Origin: Akkermansia sp.
GTDB taxonomy: Bacteria; Verrucomicrobiota; Verrucomicrobiia; Verrucomicrobiales; Akkermansiaceae
Assembly: GCA_017517385.1 (NCBI GenBank)
Contig: JAFWZG010000011.1
Coordinates: 1 to 44,316 of the forward strand
Direction: 5' to 3'
Length of the DNA: 44,316 bases
The notes under the pieces were generated by a model that did no database searches, had not been told where the DNA came from, and saw only the letters and a program-made list of their open reading frames with translations. A program made the translations under genes and the position numbers. Below are positions 8,335-17,621 of this stretch, in pieces (within the stretch, counting starts at the first letter, position 1; every line of letters starts with the position of its first letter).

Positions 8335-8942
8335 AGTTCCGAGTGGATGATGTCACGCACCTTGGCGTGAACTTCATCAATTGTACCATCGGCCTCGATG
8401 CGGAAGAGCCAAGGCATCTCCATGGATGAGTATATATCAGAACAGGCCTGAAGGAAGCTCTCATTTTCGAACGCGTCCTTCCCGTTGCCTCGGGCGTTCA
8501 TGCGCTCCATGGCTAATTCCACGGGGATATCCAGCCAGAATGCCACATCCGGGATGGTGGCGAACTCTTCGTTCATTTCGCGTATGTCCTCCACGTTCAC
8601 GCCGGTGGCACCCTGATAGGCCATCATGGAAAGATAGTAGCGGTCCAGTAGCACCCAAGCGCCACGCTCTAAAGCGGGCTCGATAAGCTCTCGCACATGC
8701 TCACGCCTGTCCTGCAGCAGGCAGTTGATTTCCTCTTCTATGCCCAAGCGTTCGCCGCTCAGTGCTGCATTTCGCACTTTCATACCCCATTCGCCGCGGG
8801 TGGGTTCGTAATCCGTTATTACTTCCTTACCCTGACTGCGCAGGTAGTCGGCCAACAGCTTGATTTGGGTAGATTTGCCCGTGCCGTCAATGCCTTCAAA
8901 GACGACCAGGCAGCCCCTTAGGTGAGGTGAATCAGGTTCCAT
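8331..8942 (-). CDS. tmk: thymidylate kinase (dTMP kinase)
   Basis: 203-aa enzyme that phosphorylates dTMP to dTDP in DNA precursor synthesis. The P-loop FEGIDGTGKST lies at residues 15-25, followed by the DYEPTRG motif (Glu/Pro/Thr/Arg loop), a DRYYLS segment (DR-Y motif) and the dTMP-binding region SMMAYQG. The length is normal for the family. The ATG at 8942 is supported by a promoter whose -10 box lies 9 bases upstream. The next gene, a GNAT acetyltransferase, overlaps by 4 bp. Confidence 0.95.
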   Translation of the reverse strand: MEPDSPHLRGCLVVFEGIDGTGKSTQIKLLADYLRSQGKEVITDYEPTRGEWGMKVRNAALSGERLGIEEEINCLLQDRREHVRELIEPALERGAWVLLDRYYLSMMAYQGATGVNVEDIREMNEEFATIPDVAFWLDIPVELAMERMNARGNGKDAFENESFLQACSDIYSSMEMPWLFRIEADGTIDEVHAKVRDIIHSEL

Positions 8943-8951
8943 AGCGGCATG

Positions 8952-8980
8952 AGACTAGCACAGAGCTGCCCTTCATTCAA
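8952..8980 (-). promoter_or_regulatory. promoter of tmk
   Basis: On the minus strand, TTGAAT (8975-8980), a 17-bp spacer and TAGTCT (8952-8957). The -10 box ends 9 bases from the ATG, predicting an almost leaderless mRNA. Confidence 0.5.
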
Positions 8981-9025
8981 GCCCAAAAATAAGAATTTTC
9001 TTTCTCTGGCAGTTCTTTATACAGA

Positions 9026-9055
9026 AAAAGACGCATCTTTTCAGATGCGTCTTTT
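9026..9055 (-). terminator. rpsU terminator, symmetrical
   Basis: A perfect 13-bp stem (9026-9038 with 9043-9055) with loop TTTC. The stem ends in AAAA/TTTT, so T-rich tails are present on both strands. It lies 26 bp behind the rpsU stop. Confidence 0.85.
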
Positions 9056-9081
9056 CAGAAAATTTCCCAGACGGAGAAGGT

Positions 9082-9321
9082 TTAAGCCTCAGCAGCGGGG
9101 GTTACGGCAGCGGCGGGAATCTCTTCCTTGTTGGTGAAGCGCCACTTTACCTTGTTGCGCTTGCTGGCGGAGCGAGCCTTGCGGCGCTTCTCATCCATGG
9201 GGCTCTCGAAAGCGCGACGGCGGCGCATTTCCTCGAGGATACCCTCGGTGTCCAGCTTGGTCTTGAGGCGCTTAAGAGCGCGGTCGATCGGTTCTCCTTT
9301 ACGTACGATAACGGAACGCAT
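9082..9321 (-). CDS. rpsU: 30S ribosomal protein S21
   Basis: 79-aa basic protein of the small ribosomal subunit. The N-terminus MRSVIVRKGEPIDRALKRLK and the later R-rich RRRRAFESP and KRRKARSASKR segments are typical of S21. A C-terminal Ala/Pro extension of about 15 residues makes it slightly longer than the usual 58-71 aa. I use the ATG at 9321; the longer open frame from 9378 begins inside the promoter region. In Bacteroidota S21 influences Shine-Dalgarno use, which is of interest because Shine-Dalgarno sequences are scarce in this window. It is a monocistronic gene with its own promoter and terminator. Confidence 0.95.
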   Translation of the reverse strand: MRSVIVRKGEPIDRALKRLKTKLDTEGILEEMRRRRAFESPMDEKRRKARSASKRNKVKWRFTNKEEIPAAAVTPAAEA

Positions 9322-9366
9322 GATATAATTGATTGTGGTTGATAGATTGTCCGGGAACGGGCAGGG

Positions 9367-9395
9367 AGAATACCTCATTCCGTTCCCTGTGTCAA
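9367..9395 (-). promoter_or_regulatory. rpsU promoter
   Basis: On the minus strand, a perfect TTGACA (9390-9395), a 17-bp spacer and TATTCT (9367-9372). The predicted leader is about 40 nt. Confidence 0.7.
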
Positions 9396-9441
9396 GTATT
9401 TTATCACGCTTTTGTCATTTTTTTGTGTATTCAGGACGAAA

Positions 9442-9461
9442 AGTGCTGATTTTACAGCACT
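9442..9461 (-). terminator. possible terminator overlapping the copA stop
   Basis: A 7-bp stem AGTGCTG (9442-9448) / CAGCACT (9455-9461). The copA stop codon (9452-9454) sits in the loop. A short T-run follows on the minus strand (9438-9441, complement of AAAA). Confidence 0.4.
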
Positions 9462-11803
9462 GTGTACCCTTGCTCTGTGATGGTGGCGTGCAGCGTGGCG
9501 AGGGGAATATCCTGCGTGGTGGTGAGGGTGACGAGTTTGGCCTTGTGGTCCGCCTTGCAATCAGCCACGCCCGGGATGGCGAGCAGAGCCTTAGTGACGT
9601 GGGCCTCACAATGGGGGCACATCATGCCGTCTACTTTAATCGTAATGGTATTCATGGTTTGAGGGGGGAGAGGATGGAAGCGGTGTAGTCTCAGTGCATT
9701 AGTGACCACGCAGAAGCTGCTCATGCCCATGGCGGCTGCAGCCACGGCAGGGTGGAGAACCCAGCCGGTGAAGGGGAAGAAAAGCCCGGCGGCGAGGGGG
9801 ATGGCGAGGCAGTTGTACAGGAGTGCCCAGAAAAGATTGCCGCGGATGTTTCTCAGCACGGCGTGGCTGAGGCGCAGGGCCGCCACGGTGTCCATCAGGT
9901 TGCTGCGCACGAGGATGATATCCGCGCTTTCCATGGCGATATCCGTACCGGCGCCGATGGCCATGCCTACGTCTGCTCGCGTGAGGGCCGGGGCATCATT
10001 AATGCCGTCCCCCACCATGAGCACGCGCTGCCCCTCGGCTTGCAGGCGGCGAACGAGAGCGTCCTTGTCCTGGGGCAAGGCATTGGCGTGCACTTCATCT
10101 ACACCGGCCCGGCGGGCAATGGCCTCCGCCGTGTGGGCATTATCACCGGTTACCATGAGCACACGCAGCCCCAGTTTTTTCAGCTCGGCAATGGCGGCGG
10201 GGGCCTCCGGCTTCAGCGGGTCTGTCACGGCGAGTGTCCCTATCATCTCTTTGCCATGGGTAAAGAAAAGCGGTGTTTTGCCCTGAGCGGCAAGAGCTGA
10301 GGTATCTGGTGCGGTGAGCCCCATTTCCTGCATCAACTCCGCATTTCCGGCGGCACAGGATGTGCCGGAGAGAGTAGCCGTGATACCGCGTCCGGGGTGA
10401 TAGGTGGCATTCGTGATACAGCGTGGCGTGAGGGCTGCCGTGGCTTTACGTACGGCCTCGGCCAGCGGGTGGTTGCCCTCGCTTTCCAAATCAGTAGCGA
10501 GCCGGAGTAATTCTTCCTCCGTATGTCCGGCGGCGGGGATGATATCTGTCACGCGCGGGTGACCGGTGGTGATGGTTCCGGTTTTATCCAGCAGCACTGC
10601 GGTGGCTCGGTGGGCATTCTCCAGAGCTGTGCCGTTCCGGAATAAAATGCCGCATTCTGCGCCGCGCCCGGTGCCTACCATGATGGCCACCGGCGTGGCA
10701 AGCCCCAGCGCGCAGGGGCAGCTGATAACTAACACCGCAATCGCGCATGACACCGCAAAGCCCACTTCGGCACCGCTCAGCAGCCAGCCGGCAGCTGTAA
10801 GCAGAGCAAGGCAGACCACGATGGGCACGAATACCCCGGAGATGCGATCCGCCAAGCGGGAGATGGGCGCCTTAGTGGCAGAGGCTTCGCCCACCAGCGA
10901 GATGACGCCCGCCAGCTCGCTCTCCGCTGTTGTTTTATCCGTGCGCAGTCGGAGAGTGCCGTGGCGGTTCACTGTGCCGGCATATACCGTGCTACCGGGG
11001 GATTTTTCCACGGGCAGACTTTCGCCGGTGAGGGCGGCTTCATCCGCTGCCGAGATTCCTTCCATTACCGTGCCATCCACGGGGATGCGTTCGCCGGGGC
11101 GCACCAACACTAGCTCGCCGGGTTGCACGGCATCTGCCGGCACGGTCTGCGCTTGCCCGTCCCGCAGCACAGTCGCCACTCGTGGCATAAGCTTCATCAG
11201 CTTCTCCAGTGCTCCGCCTGTCCGGCTGGTGGCTCTGCCTTCCAGCCACTTGCCCAGCGTGATGAGCGTTACAATCATTGCGGCACTTTCGAAATAACAG
11301 ACTCCGCGGTGATGGAAATATAAATTAGCCAACCCATCAGCCATGGCGGCACCCGCACCCAGCGCAACGAGCGTATCCATATTCGCTGCGCCTTTCAGTA
11401 CGCCCTTGAGGCCATTACTGAAAAAATGGCGGTTCAGCCACAGCACAGGCAGGGCGAGCAGCAGTTGCACCACATCTGAGAGCGCGCCGTGCCACAGGTG
11501 GTGCACCAGCATGAGCGGCAGCAGGAGCGCTACGGAGGAGAAAAAGCGGCGCTTCAACCCTGCGTCTTCTCGTTGCGTGCTCAGGCGTTCTCCGGTGCAG
11601 AGTGTGGCGCCATAACCTGCGGCCTCCACGGCGGAGATGACGCCTTCCGGCGTTTGTTCTTCGGAGATGTGTACCCGCATGCTACCGGTCAGCAGATTCA
11701 CCTGCACACTCTGCACGCCGGGTAAGGGAGCCACGGCGCGTTCCACTCGGGCTGAGCAGGCAGAGCAGCTCATGCCGGTTACCTTAAATAAATACTCACT
11801 CAT
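9452..11803 (-). CDS. copA: copper-exporting P-type ATPase with N- and C-terminal HMA domains
   Basis: 783-aa P1B-type ATPase that exports Cu+ across the inner membrane. In order: N-terminal metal-binding HMA domain (GMSCSAC, CxxC at residues 13 and 16), membrane helices, actuator motif TGES, the ion-binding CPC in ISCPCALG, phosphorylation site DKTGT, NHPLAEA (the HP motif), the hinge VGDGINDAP, and the last-helix motif MGMSS. A second HMA domain (GMMCPHC) follows the last helix and begins with an in-frame Met at 9655, as if a CopZ-like copper chaperone gene had been fused to the ATPase. I start at the ATG at 11803; a GTG at 11830 is an alternative. It lies 37 bp behind menF and shares its promoter. 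Confidence 0.93.
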   Translation of the reverse strand: MSEYLFKVTGMSCSACSARVERAVAPLPGVQSVQVNLLTGSMRVHISEEQTPEGVISAVEAAGYGATLCTGERLSTQREDAGLKRRFFSSVALLLPLMLVHHLWHGALSDVVQLLLALPVLWLNRHFFSNGLKGVLKGAANMDTLVALGAGAAMADGLANLYFHHRGVCYFESAAMIVTLITLGKWLEGRATSRTGGALEKLMKLMPRVATVLRDGQAQTVPADAVQPGELVLVRPGERIPVDGTVMEGISAADEAALTGESLPVEKSPGSTVYAGTVNRHGTLRLRTDKTTAESELAGVISLVGEASATKAPISRLADRISGVFVPIVVCLALLTAAGWLLSGAEVGFAVSCAIAVLVISCPCALGLATPVAIMVGTGRGAECGILFRNGTALENAHRATAVLLDKTGTITTGHPRVTDIIPAAGHTEEELLRLATDLESEGNHPLAEAVRKATAALTPRCITNATYHPGRGITATLSGTSCAAGNAELMQEMGLTAPDTSALAAQGKTPLFFTHGKEMIGTLAVTDPLKPEAPAAIAELKKLGLRVLMVTGDNAHTAEAIARRAGVDEVHANALPQDKDALVRRLQAEGQRVLMVGDGINDAPALTRADVGMAIGAGTDIAMESADIILVRSNLMDTVAALRLSHAVLRNIRGNLFWALLYNCLAIPLAAGLFFPFTGWVLHPAVAAAAMGMSSFCVVTNALRLHRFHPLPPQTMNTITIKVDGMMCPHCEAHVTKALLAIPGVADCKADHKAKLVTLTTTQDIPLATLHATITEQGYTVL

Positions 11804-11840
11804 ACCCCTTGGTAATAAATCTTTCTTCACCCGCTTGCGA

Positions 11841-12860
11841 TTAGCTGATAAGCGCCCTCATGGTCTGCATCTTCGCGTGGGTTTCCTGCCATTCGCTTTC
11901 TTCATCAGAATCCGGCATGAGGCCACCACCGGCGTACAGTCGGCAAAAGCCCGGGAATATCTGCATGCAGCGCAGGGAAACGTAGAGCTGTACGGCGCTT
12001 TTATCCCATGGCCCCAGATACCCCGCATAACAGCTGCGGTTAATGTCCGGAGTGGAGAGCAGTAGCTCGCGGGCAGTCTCCACCGGCGAGCCGCATACAG
12101 CTGGCGTGGGTGGCAGCTGTGCCAGCACGCGGAGCAGATTCTCCTGAGGCATGCGCAGGTGGAAGCGTGTGCAAAGGTGTTCGATATTGCCGGCGCGCAG
12201 GTTCTCGGGGGCGCTCTCGCTGATTTCGTCGGCCAGCGGGGTGAGGATTTCTCGCACGAACTCCGTTACCAACGCTTGTTCTCTGCGGTTTTTGGAATCC
12301 CAAGGCAGGCGGCAGGGCATGCGGGTGCCGGCCAGTGCCATGGTGTGCCAGTCCGTATCATGTCCGGTGATGAGCTGTTCCGGGGTACAGAAGAGCCAAG
12401 TGCCGTGCTGGGGGGTATGCACCAGCGCCTTGAACGCCTCCGGCCGGGCTTCACAGGCTTGCATGAAGGCTCGGCAGGGCGAGAAATCCGGAGTCACAGC
12501 CTCATCTGCCGTGCGGGCCAGCACTATTTTTCGCACGCGCCCGCTGTGAATGTACCCGGTGTACAGCTTGAAAAGTTCTGCATATTGCTTGCGTGTGGTG
12601 GCTGGGCGCTCGGGGGCTAGTTCCAGTTCCGTCCAAGCATCTGCCGTGGCGGGCGGCTCTTCCAGCTCAGCGGGGATGAAGAGCTGCTCTCCGGTAAATG
12701 TCGCAATGATGAAACCTGCACCTAGGCTGACGGTGCTCTCCGTGCGGCCATCTGCGGCCATGCAGAAATGAGCCTTCTTTTCGCCGGGCAGGGCATACAG
12801 GGCAAAGGCACAGTGCCGCTTGCACAGTGCATCCACTTTTTCTTCATTCCCTGCCTGCAT
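11841..12860 (-). CDS. menF: isochorismate synthase (chorismate-binding enzyme)
   Basis: 339-aa enzyme of the anthranilate synthase I/isochorismate synthase family. Conserved blocks are visible: [35 protein letters not shown] and the metal-binding EWQETHAKM near the C-terminus. The compact length fits isochorismate synthase, which converts chorismate to isochorismate for menaquinone. Chorismate synthase (aroC) lies elsewhere in the window. Salicylate or aminodeoxychorismate synthase members look similar and cannot be fully excluded. Its -10 box ends 6 bases before the ATG, predicting a leaderless transcript. copA follows 37 bp downstream. Confidence 0.85.
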   Translation of the reverse strand: MQAGNEEKVDALCKRHCAFALYALPGEKKAHFCMAADGRTESTVSLGAGFIIATFTGEQLFIPAELEEPPATADAWTELELAPERPATTRKQYAELFKLYTGYIHSGRVRKIVLARTADEAVTPDFSPCRAFMQACEARPEAFKALVHTPQHGTWLFCTPEQLITGHDTDWHTMALAGTRMPCRLPWDSKNRREQALVTEFVREILTPLADEISESAPENLRAGNIEHLCTRFHLRMPQENLLRVLAQLPPTPAVCGSPVETARELLLSTPDINRSCYAGYLGPWDKSAVQLYVSLRCMQIFPGFCRLYAGGGLMPDSDEESEWQETHAKMQTMRALIS

Positions 12861-12866
12861 GGCCTC

Positions 12867-12895
12867 AGTTTAACACAGCTCTCACTTTTTGGCAA
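12867..12895 (-). promoter_or_regulatory. menF-copA promoter
   Basis: On the minus strand, TTGCCA (12890-12895), a 17-bp spacer and TAAACT (12867-12872), with 6 bases to the ATG at 12860. It predicts transcription starting at or beside the start codon. Confidence 0.55.
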
Positions 12896-12912
12896 CCATG
12901 AAAAGGAACAGC

Positions 12913-12939
12913 GCCTCATTCCGCGGGAGGAAATGAGGC
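12913..12939 (-). terminator. probable sulfatase terminator
   Basis: An 8-bp stem GCCTCATT (12913-12920) / AATGAGGC (12932-12939), with CCTTTT following on the minus strand. It lies 24 bp behind the sulfatase stop. Confidence 0.5.
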
Positions 12940-12963
12940 ACTGAGAAGTCGGAGCCCTGAGGC

Positions 12964-15252
12964 TTATTGCGCGGCGGGAACCGCCGGCACATAGATGGGG
13001 CCGGGGCGGAAAGCCTCAGCGGGGATGGGCTCGCGGGGCGTTTGTCGGCCATTCTGCGGGCCGCGGTTCCACTCCATGCGGAGGGTGCCGGGGGCGGATT
13101 CTCCCTGTACCACGGTGATGGTGACGGGGTGCAGGCCGGCGGTGAGGGGGATGCCCTTAAAGCCGGTGCGGGTGGCGTCCAGCTCCACGGTGTTAGCGGC
13201 GGCGCTTTCGGTGGCGGTGGCGCCGGGGGTGTAGGTGGCGTCAGCGTCGATGAGGTTGAAGTTGTGCATCTTCACGAAGGCGCGAGAGCCGGGCACATCA
13301 CTAAGGGTGAGGTAGAAGTGCCAGTGGTGGCCGGTGGTGGGCACATTGATATAACCGGTGAAGGTGGTGATAGTGCCAGCGGACAGAGTGATGCCGTTCG
13401 GGTTCTCAATCTGCAGGTCTGCTGTGGCGGGGGCATCCACCGCGGCGGGTACCCAGGGGGCTGTGGCTCGCACTTGCTGCATGTAGAGGCCGTGGCCGCC
13501 ATCAGTGGTGGCATTCGGCGCAGCGGGGACGAGGTTCATATCATAGCTGCGGAAGCCACCGCAGGAGTTGTTACGGCGGGGCGCCTGCGGATCACGGTAG
13601 TAATCATAGGCTCGGCGGTTCCAGAGGGCAAGGTTGCAGAGGAAACGCTGCATATCCGGGCTGGCGGATTCCGGCAGGCGGGTGCTCTCGTGGGGGTCTG
13701 CCTCCGTATCATAGAGCTCCCAATCTTCCTGACCGGTGCTGATGCCGGTGCGGAGGGCTTTCAGCCAGCGGCGGGTGCGGTGGTCAAAGAAGATGAGCAC
13801 TTGCTGCTCGCCGCGGGTGCGGCCACGCTTGTCGGCAGTGTAGTCGCGGTACTGGGCCATGCCGCCGCCAAAGGCGTACTCAGCATACAGCACACGGTTC
13901 GGCTGGGTGCTGAGCGTATCATGCCCCTGCAGCAGTGGCAGCAGTGATGTACCATCACAGCGCATGGGCGCGGGAATGTTTGCTAAGTCACACACGGTGG
14001 CCATCCAGTCTTGGAACTGCGTGGGGGTGTTGCTGATGAGGCCGCTGTTCACGATGCCCGGACCGTACACCACGCAGGGCACGCGCAAGCCGCCATCAAA
14101 CACATCACGCTTGATGCCATCGTGGTTGCCGTAGCTGCGGAAGAAGGAGGGGTCCTGCGCCGGTGCTGGATGCCCGGCAAAACCACCCACGGCACCCGGC
14201 TCATCATGGGAGCCGTTGTCGCTGGTGAAGATAATGACGGTGTTATCCGCGATGCCCAAATCCTCGCAGAGCTTCACGAGGTCGCCCAGAGCTTCGTCCA
14301 CTCGGGTAATCATCGAGGCGTGGCGGCGGGCGGTCATGAGCTTGTGGGGGGCGTTATTGCCATAACGCTCATTGGCGTAAGCCTGCCAAGCTTCACGGTA
14401 CTGGGGGTGAATGAAGCTGTCCCAGCTTTCGGGCTGGGCCGTGTTAATCATTTTGCCGGGGGTGCCCAGCCACTGCACGCCACCATTCAGACCGCCGCCG
14501 GCGGGGTAGGGGCCTGCGGGAATACCCAAGCGGGCGTGAGGCGCCACATAGGTAAGAGCCAGAAAGAAGGGTTTGGTACTGTCCGCCTCGTGCTGGTCCA
14601 CTATCCACTTTTTCGCACGAGCGGTGAAGAGGTCCGTGCAGTAGCAGCCGGCCAGCTGGTCGGTAATCATCTCGTCCCCGTCCCAAATGGCGTTGCGGTG
14701 TGTTTCGGGGTCCGCATTGCTTTCCTCCAGCGGGTAGTGACGATGCCCCGCTAAGTGGTTATTGTAACCAAAGAAGAAATCAAAGCCGCGCAGGGTGGGC
14801 CAAGCGGGGCTTGTGGTGGGGGTGCCGCCGCTCTCGCGGCCGCCGCCTATACCCCACTTGCCGATGAGGGCCGTACTGTAGCCGGCGGCTTTCAGCACGC
14901 TGCCCAGTGTGTGGCCGTTTTCCAATGCGGCGTCAAAGCTGTTATTGCGGATGACTTCTGCGTGCCCTTGGTGAAGGCCGGTGAAGAGGGAGGCGCGTGC
15001 CGGGGCACATACGGGGGCACAAGTGTAGTGGCGGCGCAGCTGAGCGCCCTGTGTAGCAAGGCGGTCCAGCGTAGGGGTGTCGATACGCGGCGTGTCTGCA
15101 TGCTCTGCCGGTTGGTTGAGCCCCAAGTCACCCCAGCCCATGTCATCCACCAGCACCAGTATGATATTCGGCTTCTGCTCAGCAGCTGCAGCCGGGTGCA
15201 GCCACCCCGCCACTAGCACCATCACAAGCCCTGTGAAAAATGCTCGTTTCAT
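12964..15252 (-). CDS. secreted sulfatase with C-terminal PA14-like domain
   Basis: 762-aa exported sulfatase. It has a signal peptide (MKRAFFTG, hydrophobic core, AAAA), then the metal-binding LVDDMGWGD and the sulfatase signature CAPARASLFTG, whose first Cys would become formylglycine. Further conserved parts are IGKWG and the TSDNGSH segment near residue 345. The sulfatase domain spans about residues 30-560. A beta-rich C-terminal domain (about 590-755) ends in MEWNRG and IPAEAF and resembles a PA14 carbohydrate-binding module. Such enzymes release sulfate from host or algal glycans, and a mucin or glycosaminoglycan substrate is my inference. No sulfatase-maturating enzyme is in the window. 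The ATG at 15252 is favoured because the -10 box lies 8 bases upstream. Confidence 0.92.
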   Translation of the reverse strand: MKRAFFTGLVMVLVAGWLHPAAAAEQKPNIILVLVDDMGWGDLGLNQPAEHADTPRIDTPTLDRLATQGAQLRRHYTCAPVCAPARASLFTGLHQGHAEVIRNNSFDAALENGHTLGSVLKAAGYSTALIGKWGIGGGRESGGTPTTSPAWPTLRGFDFFFGYNNHLAGHRHYPLEESNADPETHRNAIWDGDEMITDQLAGCYCTDLFTARAKKWIVDQHEADSTKPFFLALTYVAPHARLGIPAGPYPAGGGLNGGVQWLGTPGKMINTAQPESWDSFIHPQYREAWQAYANERYGNNAPHKLMTARRHASMITRVDEALGDLVKLCEDLGIADNTVIIFTSDNGSHDEPGAVGGFAGHPAPAQDPSFFRSYGNHDGIKRDVFDGGLRVPCVVYGPGIVNSGLISNTPTQFQDWMATVCDLANIPAPMRCDGTSLLPLLQGHDTLSTQPNRVLYAEYAFGGGMAQYRDYTADKRGRTRGEQQVLIFFDHRTRRWLKALRTGISTGQEDWELYDTEADPHESTRLPESASPDMQRFLCNLALWNRRAYDYYRDPQAPRRNNSCGGFRSYDMNLVPAAPNATTDGGHGLYMQQVRATAPWVPAAVDAPATADLQIENPNGITLSAGTITTFTGYINVPTTGHHWHFYLTLSDVPGSRAFVKMHNFNLIDADATYTPGATATESAAANTVELDATRTGFKGIPLTAGLHPVTITVVQGESAPGTLRMEWNRGPQNGRQTPREPIPAEAFRPGPIYVPAVPAAQ

Positions 15253-15260
15253 ACTCCGAG

Positions 15261-15289
15261 ATTCTAGCATATGTTCCCCCCTGAGGCAA
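15261..15289 (-). promoter_or_regulatory. sulfatase promoter
   Basis: On the minus strand, TTGCCT (15284-15289), a 17-bp spacer and TAGAAT (15261-15266). The -10 box ends 8 bases before the ATG at 15252, so the mRNA is predicted to be leaderless or nearly so. Confidence 0.55.
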
Positions 15290-15476
15290 GGAAAAAACAG
15301 TCCATAGCTCGGTGCACTGAGAAAATGACGTTGCTACATTTTTTGCTGTATTTTGTGGTCGTGCTTGCCCTGACCGCGGGGAGATTGTCCTCCATTGCCA
15401 TCTCCTTGTAAAGCTGCTTCTTCCCGAGGAAATCTCTCTTTTTGTCTCAAAAATTACGTCATCTCGCACTATGCGC

Positions 15477-15505
15477 TTGCTTTTGTGTGCTTTCAGGGCT
15501 ATAAT
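15477..15505 (+). promoter_or_regulatory. tig promoter
   Basis: TTGCTT (15477-15482), a 17-bp spacer and a perfect TATAAT (15500-15505). The predicted leader is about 30 nt with no Shine-Dalgarno motif before the ATG at 15541. The rest of the gap between sulfatase and tig (15290-15476) shows nothing I can name. Confidence 0.65.
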
Positions 15506-15540
15506 GCGCCACGCGAAAATTTTTCAAACCTCTAGTTATT

Positions 15541-16851
15541 ATGGAAATCAGCATCAACAAAATCAGCGATTGTCAGGTTAGCCTGAGCGCCACCGTTCCG
15601 GCCAGTGATGTGGCCGCCGCTAAGGACTCCATCCTTGCTGCCTACTCCAAGAGCGTGCGCCTGCCCGGCTTCCGCCCCGGCAAGGCCCCCAAGAGCGTGA
15701 TCGCCAAGCGTTATGCCGCTGACGTGAACGAAGAGCTTGAAATGCGCCTTAAGAGCGACATTCAGGACAAGTGCCTCGAGCAGAACCCCGATCTGAAGGT
15801 GCTGGACTTCGGTACCCCCGAAGGCACCATCGCTGAGGATGGTTCCTACACCCTTACCGCCACCCTTACCGTGGTGCCCGAGTTCGAGCTCCCCGAGTAC
15901 ATGGGTATCGAGGTGACCGTTCCCACCACCGAGGTGACCGACGCCGAAATCGACGAAACTCTTCAGAAGTTTGCTGAGTCTTCCGCTAAGCACGAGCCCG
16001 TAGAGCGCGCCAGCGCCAAGGGTGACATCGTGGTAGTGGACTTCAAGACCACCTGCGAGGGCAAGCCCACCGCCGAGTACTGCGGCAAGAGCGTTGGCTT
16101 CCTTGAGGGCCGTGAGGATTACTGGGTAAGCCTGCAGGATGAGCGCTTCATCCCCGAGCTCGCTGAGGGCCTTGAGGGCGTTTCCGCCGGTGAGTCCAAG
16201 GACATCGTTGCTAAGCTGAAGGAGGACTTCCCCATCTCTGACCTCGCCGGTAAGGAGGTAACCTTCTCCTGCGTGGTGAAGGAGGTGCGTGAGAAGCAGG
16301 TTCCCGCCGTGACTGAGGAGCTTTTCGCTGCTGCTCTGCCCGGCAAGACCATGGAGGAAATCCGCGACATCGTTCGCGAGAACCTTAAGAGCAGCAAGGA
16401 GCGCAGCAATGATGAGGCTAAGGCTGACCAGATTTCTGAGAAGCTTGCTGACCAGCTCACCTTCGCTCTTCCCGCCGACCTCGTGGAGCGTGAGAACGAG
16501 AACACCGTGCAGCGCAAGCTTTACGCCGCTATCCAGGCCGGTAACTACGACGCCGCTAAGGACATGGACGCCATGCGCGAGGAGGCTAAGGCTGAGACCG
16601 AGCGCAACCTCCGCGTGTACTTCGCTCTGCAGGAGATTGCTCGCCGTGAGATGATCTCCGCCTCCGATAACGAAATGCTTCAGGCTATCACCAACATGGC
16701 TGAGCAGGCCCGCGAGAAGAACCTCAAGAGCTTCATCCGCAAGCTGCAGCGTGAGAACCGCATGACCGGTATCCGCCTTTCCATCATCACCTCCAAGGTG
16801 ATTGACCTCCTGGCCCGCAACGCCAAGGTGACCGTGGAAGAGGCTAAGTAA
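15541..16851 (+). CDS. tig: trigger factor (ribosome-bound chaperone and prolyl isomerase)
   Basis: 436-aa trigger factor, the first chaperone to meet nascent chains at the ribosome exit tunnel. The N-terminal domain carries the ribosome-binding signature GFRPGKAPKSVI (about residues 39-50). The FKBP-like domain (about 155-240) starts with KGDIVVVDF. The C-terminal helical arms follow, beginning near TEELFAAALPG. The length is normal. Codon use is strongly biased to C/G-ending codons, as expected for an abundant protein. The gene is monocistronic with its own promoter and a strong shared terminator. A clp operon does not follow, unlike in many bacteria. Confidence 0.95.
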   Translation: MEISINKISDCQVSLSATVPASDVAAAKDSILAAYSKSVRLPGFRPGKAPKSVIAKRYAADVNEELEMRLKSDIQDKCLEQNPDLKVLDFGTPEGTIAEDGSYTLTATLTVVPEFELPEYMGIEVTVPTTEVTDAEIDETLQKFAESSAKHEPVERASAKGDIVVVDFKTTCEGKPTAEYCGKSVGFLEGREDYWVSLQDERFIPELAEGLEGVSAGESKDIVAKLKEDFPISDLAGKEVTFSCVVKEVREKQVPAVTEELFAAALPGKTMEEIRDIVRENLKSSKERSNDEAKADQISEKLADQLTFALPADLVERENENTVQRKLYAAIQAGNYDAAKDMDAMREEAKAETERNLRVYFALQEIARREMISASDNEMLQAITNMAEQAREKNLKSFIRKLQRENRMTGIRLSIITSKVIDLLARNAKVTVEEAK

Positions 16852-16873
16852 ATCTTACTTTAGTTCATATACC

Positions 16874-16911
16874 AAAAAGACCGCAGCCTATCACAGGCCT
16901 GCGGTCTTTTT
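16874..16911. terminator. bidirectional terminator between tig and the LemA-like gene
   Basis: A 13-bp stem (16874-16886 with 16899-16911) extended by CCT/AGG inside the loop. AAAAA on the left arm and TTTTT on the right arm give T-runs on both strands. It serves tig (plus) and the convergent LemA-like gene (minus). Confidence 0.88.
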
Positions 16912-16925
16912 GTCGGTACGCTTCT

Positions 16926-17483
16926 TCATGGAAATCGCCGCCCTTGCCGGATTTCTTCCAGCGCGCTGAAGCCCAGCACCGGTGCCAGCAGGCGCGTCAT
17001 CGGGGTCTCCAGTGCCGCATTGTAATCATGCACCAGCCGGTTGTAATGCTGCGTTTCCGCGCTTTGCATGAGGTGAGATACTGCCACCGCTTGGTACAGC
17101 TCTTGCAGATGAACGCTCGCCCTCATCTCCGCGTTGGTTTCCACCGCACGCCCTGAGCTGCGCATCATCACTTGCAGGCGTTGCTCTGCCTCGCTCAGCC
17201 TTGTTCCGCTCCCTTGAATGGGCGCTCCGTGCAGTGCATCCAGTGCTCTCCCGCTGTCTGTCACCCAGCGCCTCATTTCCCGTGCCAGTTGGTCTTCCTT
17301 CGGTATGTAACTCGCCAGCACCGTCACAAAATCCCCCAGCCGCTCATTGCGCCGCCGCGTCGCATGGTTCCATTGACTCCACGCTCCTTCCACTCGCTTT
17401 TTCAGGTGCTCCAAGCGCATATATTCTCCCACCAGCCACGCCATCACCGCCACCAGTAACGCCAACGCTGCTATATAGTTCAT
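16926..17483 (-). CDS. LemA family membrane protein
   Basis: 185-aa protein with one N-terminal transmembrane helix (about residues 3-21) followed by a long helical domain. The pattern fits LemA: an N-terminal anchor, basic helices (RRRNERLGDFV), and near the C-terminus the HYNRLVHDYN and LLAPVLGF segments (LemA consensus YN..V..YN...FP..L.A...GF). The function of LemA proteins is not well defined and the fold suggests an envelope-associated scaffold. It stands alone between a shared terminator and its own promoter, whose -10 box ends 6 bases before the ATG. Confidence 0.78.
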   Translation of the reverse strand: MNYIAALALLVAVMAWLVGEYMRLEHLKKRVEGAWSQWNHATRRRNERLGDFVTVLASYIPKEDQLAREMRRWVTDSGRALDALHGAPIQGSGTRLSEAEQRLQVMMRSSGRAVETNAEMRASVHLQELYQAVAVSHLMQSAETQHYNRLVHDYNAALETPMTRLLAPVLGFSALEEIRQGRRFP

Positions 17484-17489
17484 GCCTCC

Positions 17490-17518
17490 CTTTTATCCTA
17501 ACACCTTCCCCCTTGCAA
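17490..17518 (-). promoter_or_regulatory. promoter of the LemA-like gene
   Basis: On the minus strand, TTGCAA (17513-17518), a 17-bp spacer and TAAAAG (17490-17495), 6 bases before the ATG at 17483. The six bases are GGAGGC, so they would resemble a Shine-Dalgarno sequence if the transcript started further upstream. Confidence 0.45.
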
Positions 17519-17602
17519 GTTGTTAGTTAAAACAGGTGGAGAAGCTAAAAATATTTGGTGCAGTTCTTGAACAGTTGCTGCTGGATAGCGCTCATATGTA
17601 TG

Positions 17603-17608
17603 TATAAT
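17603..17608 (+). promoter_or_regulatory. -10 element of the NADAR-like gene pair
   Basis: A perfect TATAAT ends 13 bases before the ATG at 17622. I see no convincing -35 box at the right distance; TTGCTG at 17575-17580 is 22 bp away. The predicted leader is about 7 nt. Confidence 0.45.
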
Positions 17609-17621
17609 CTATACAAACAAA

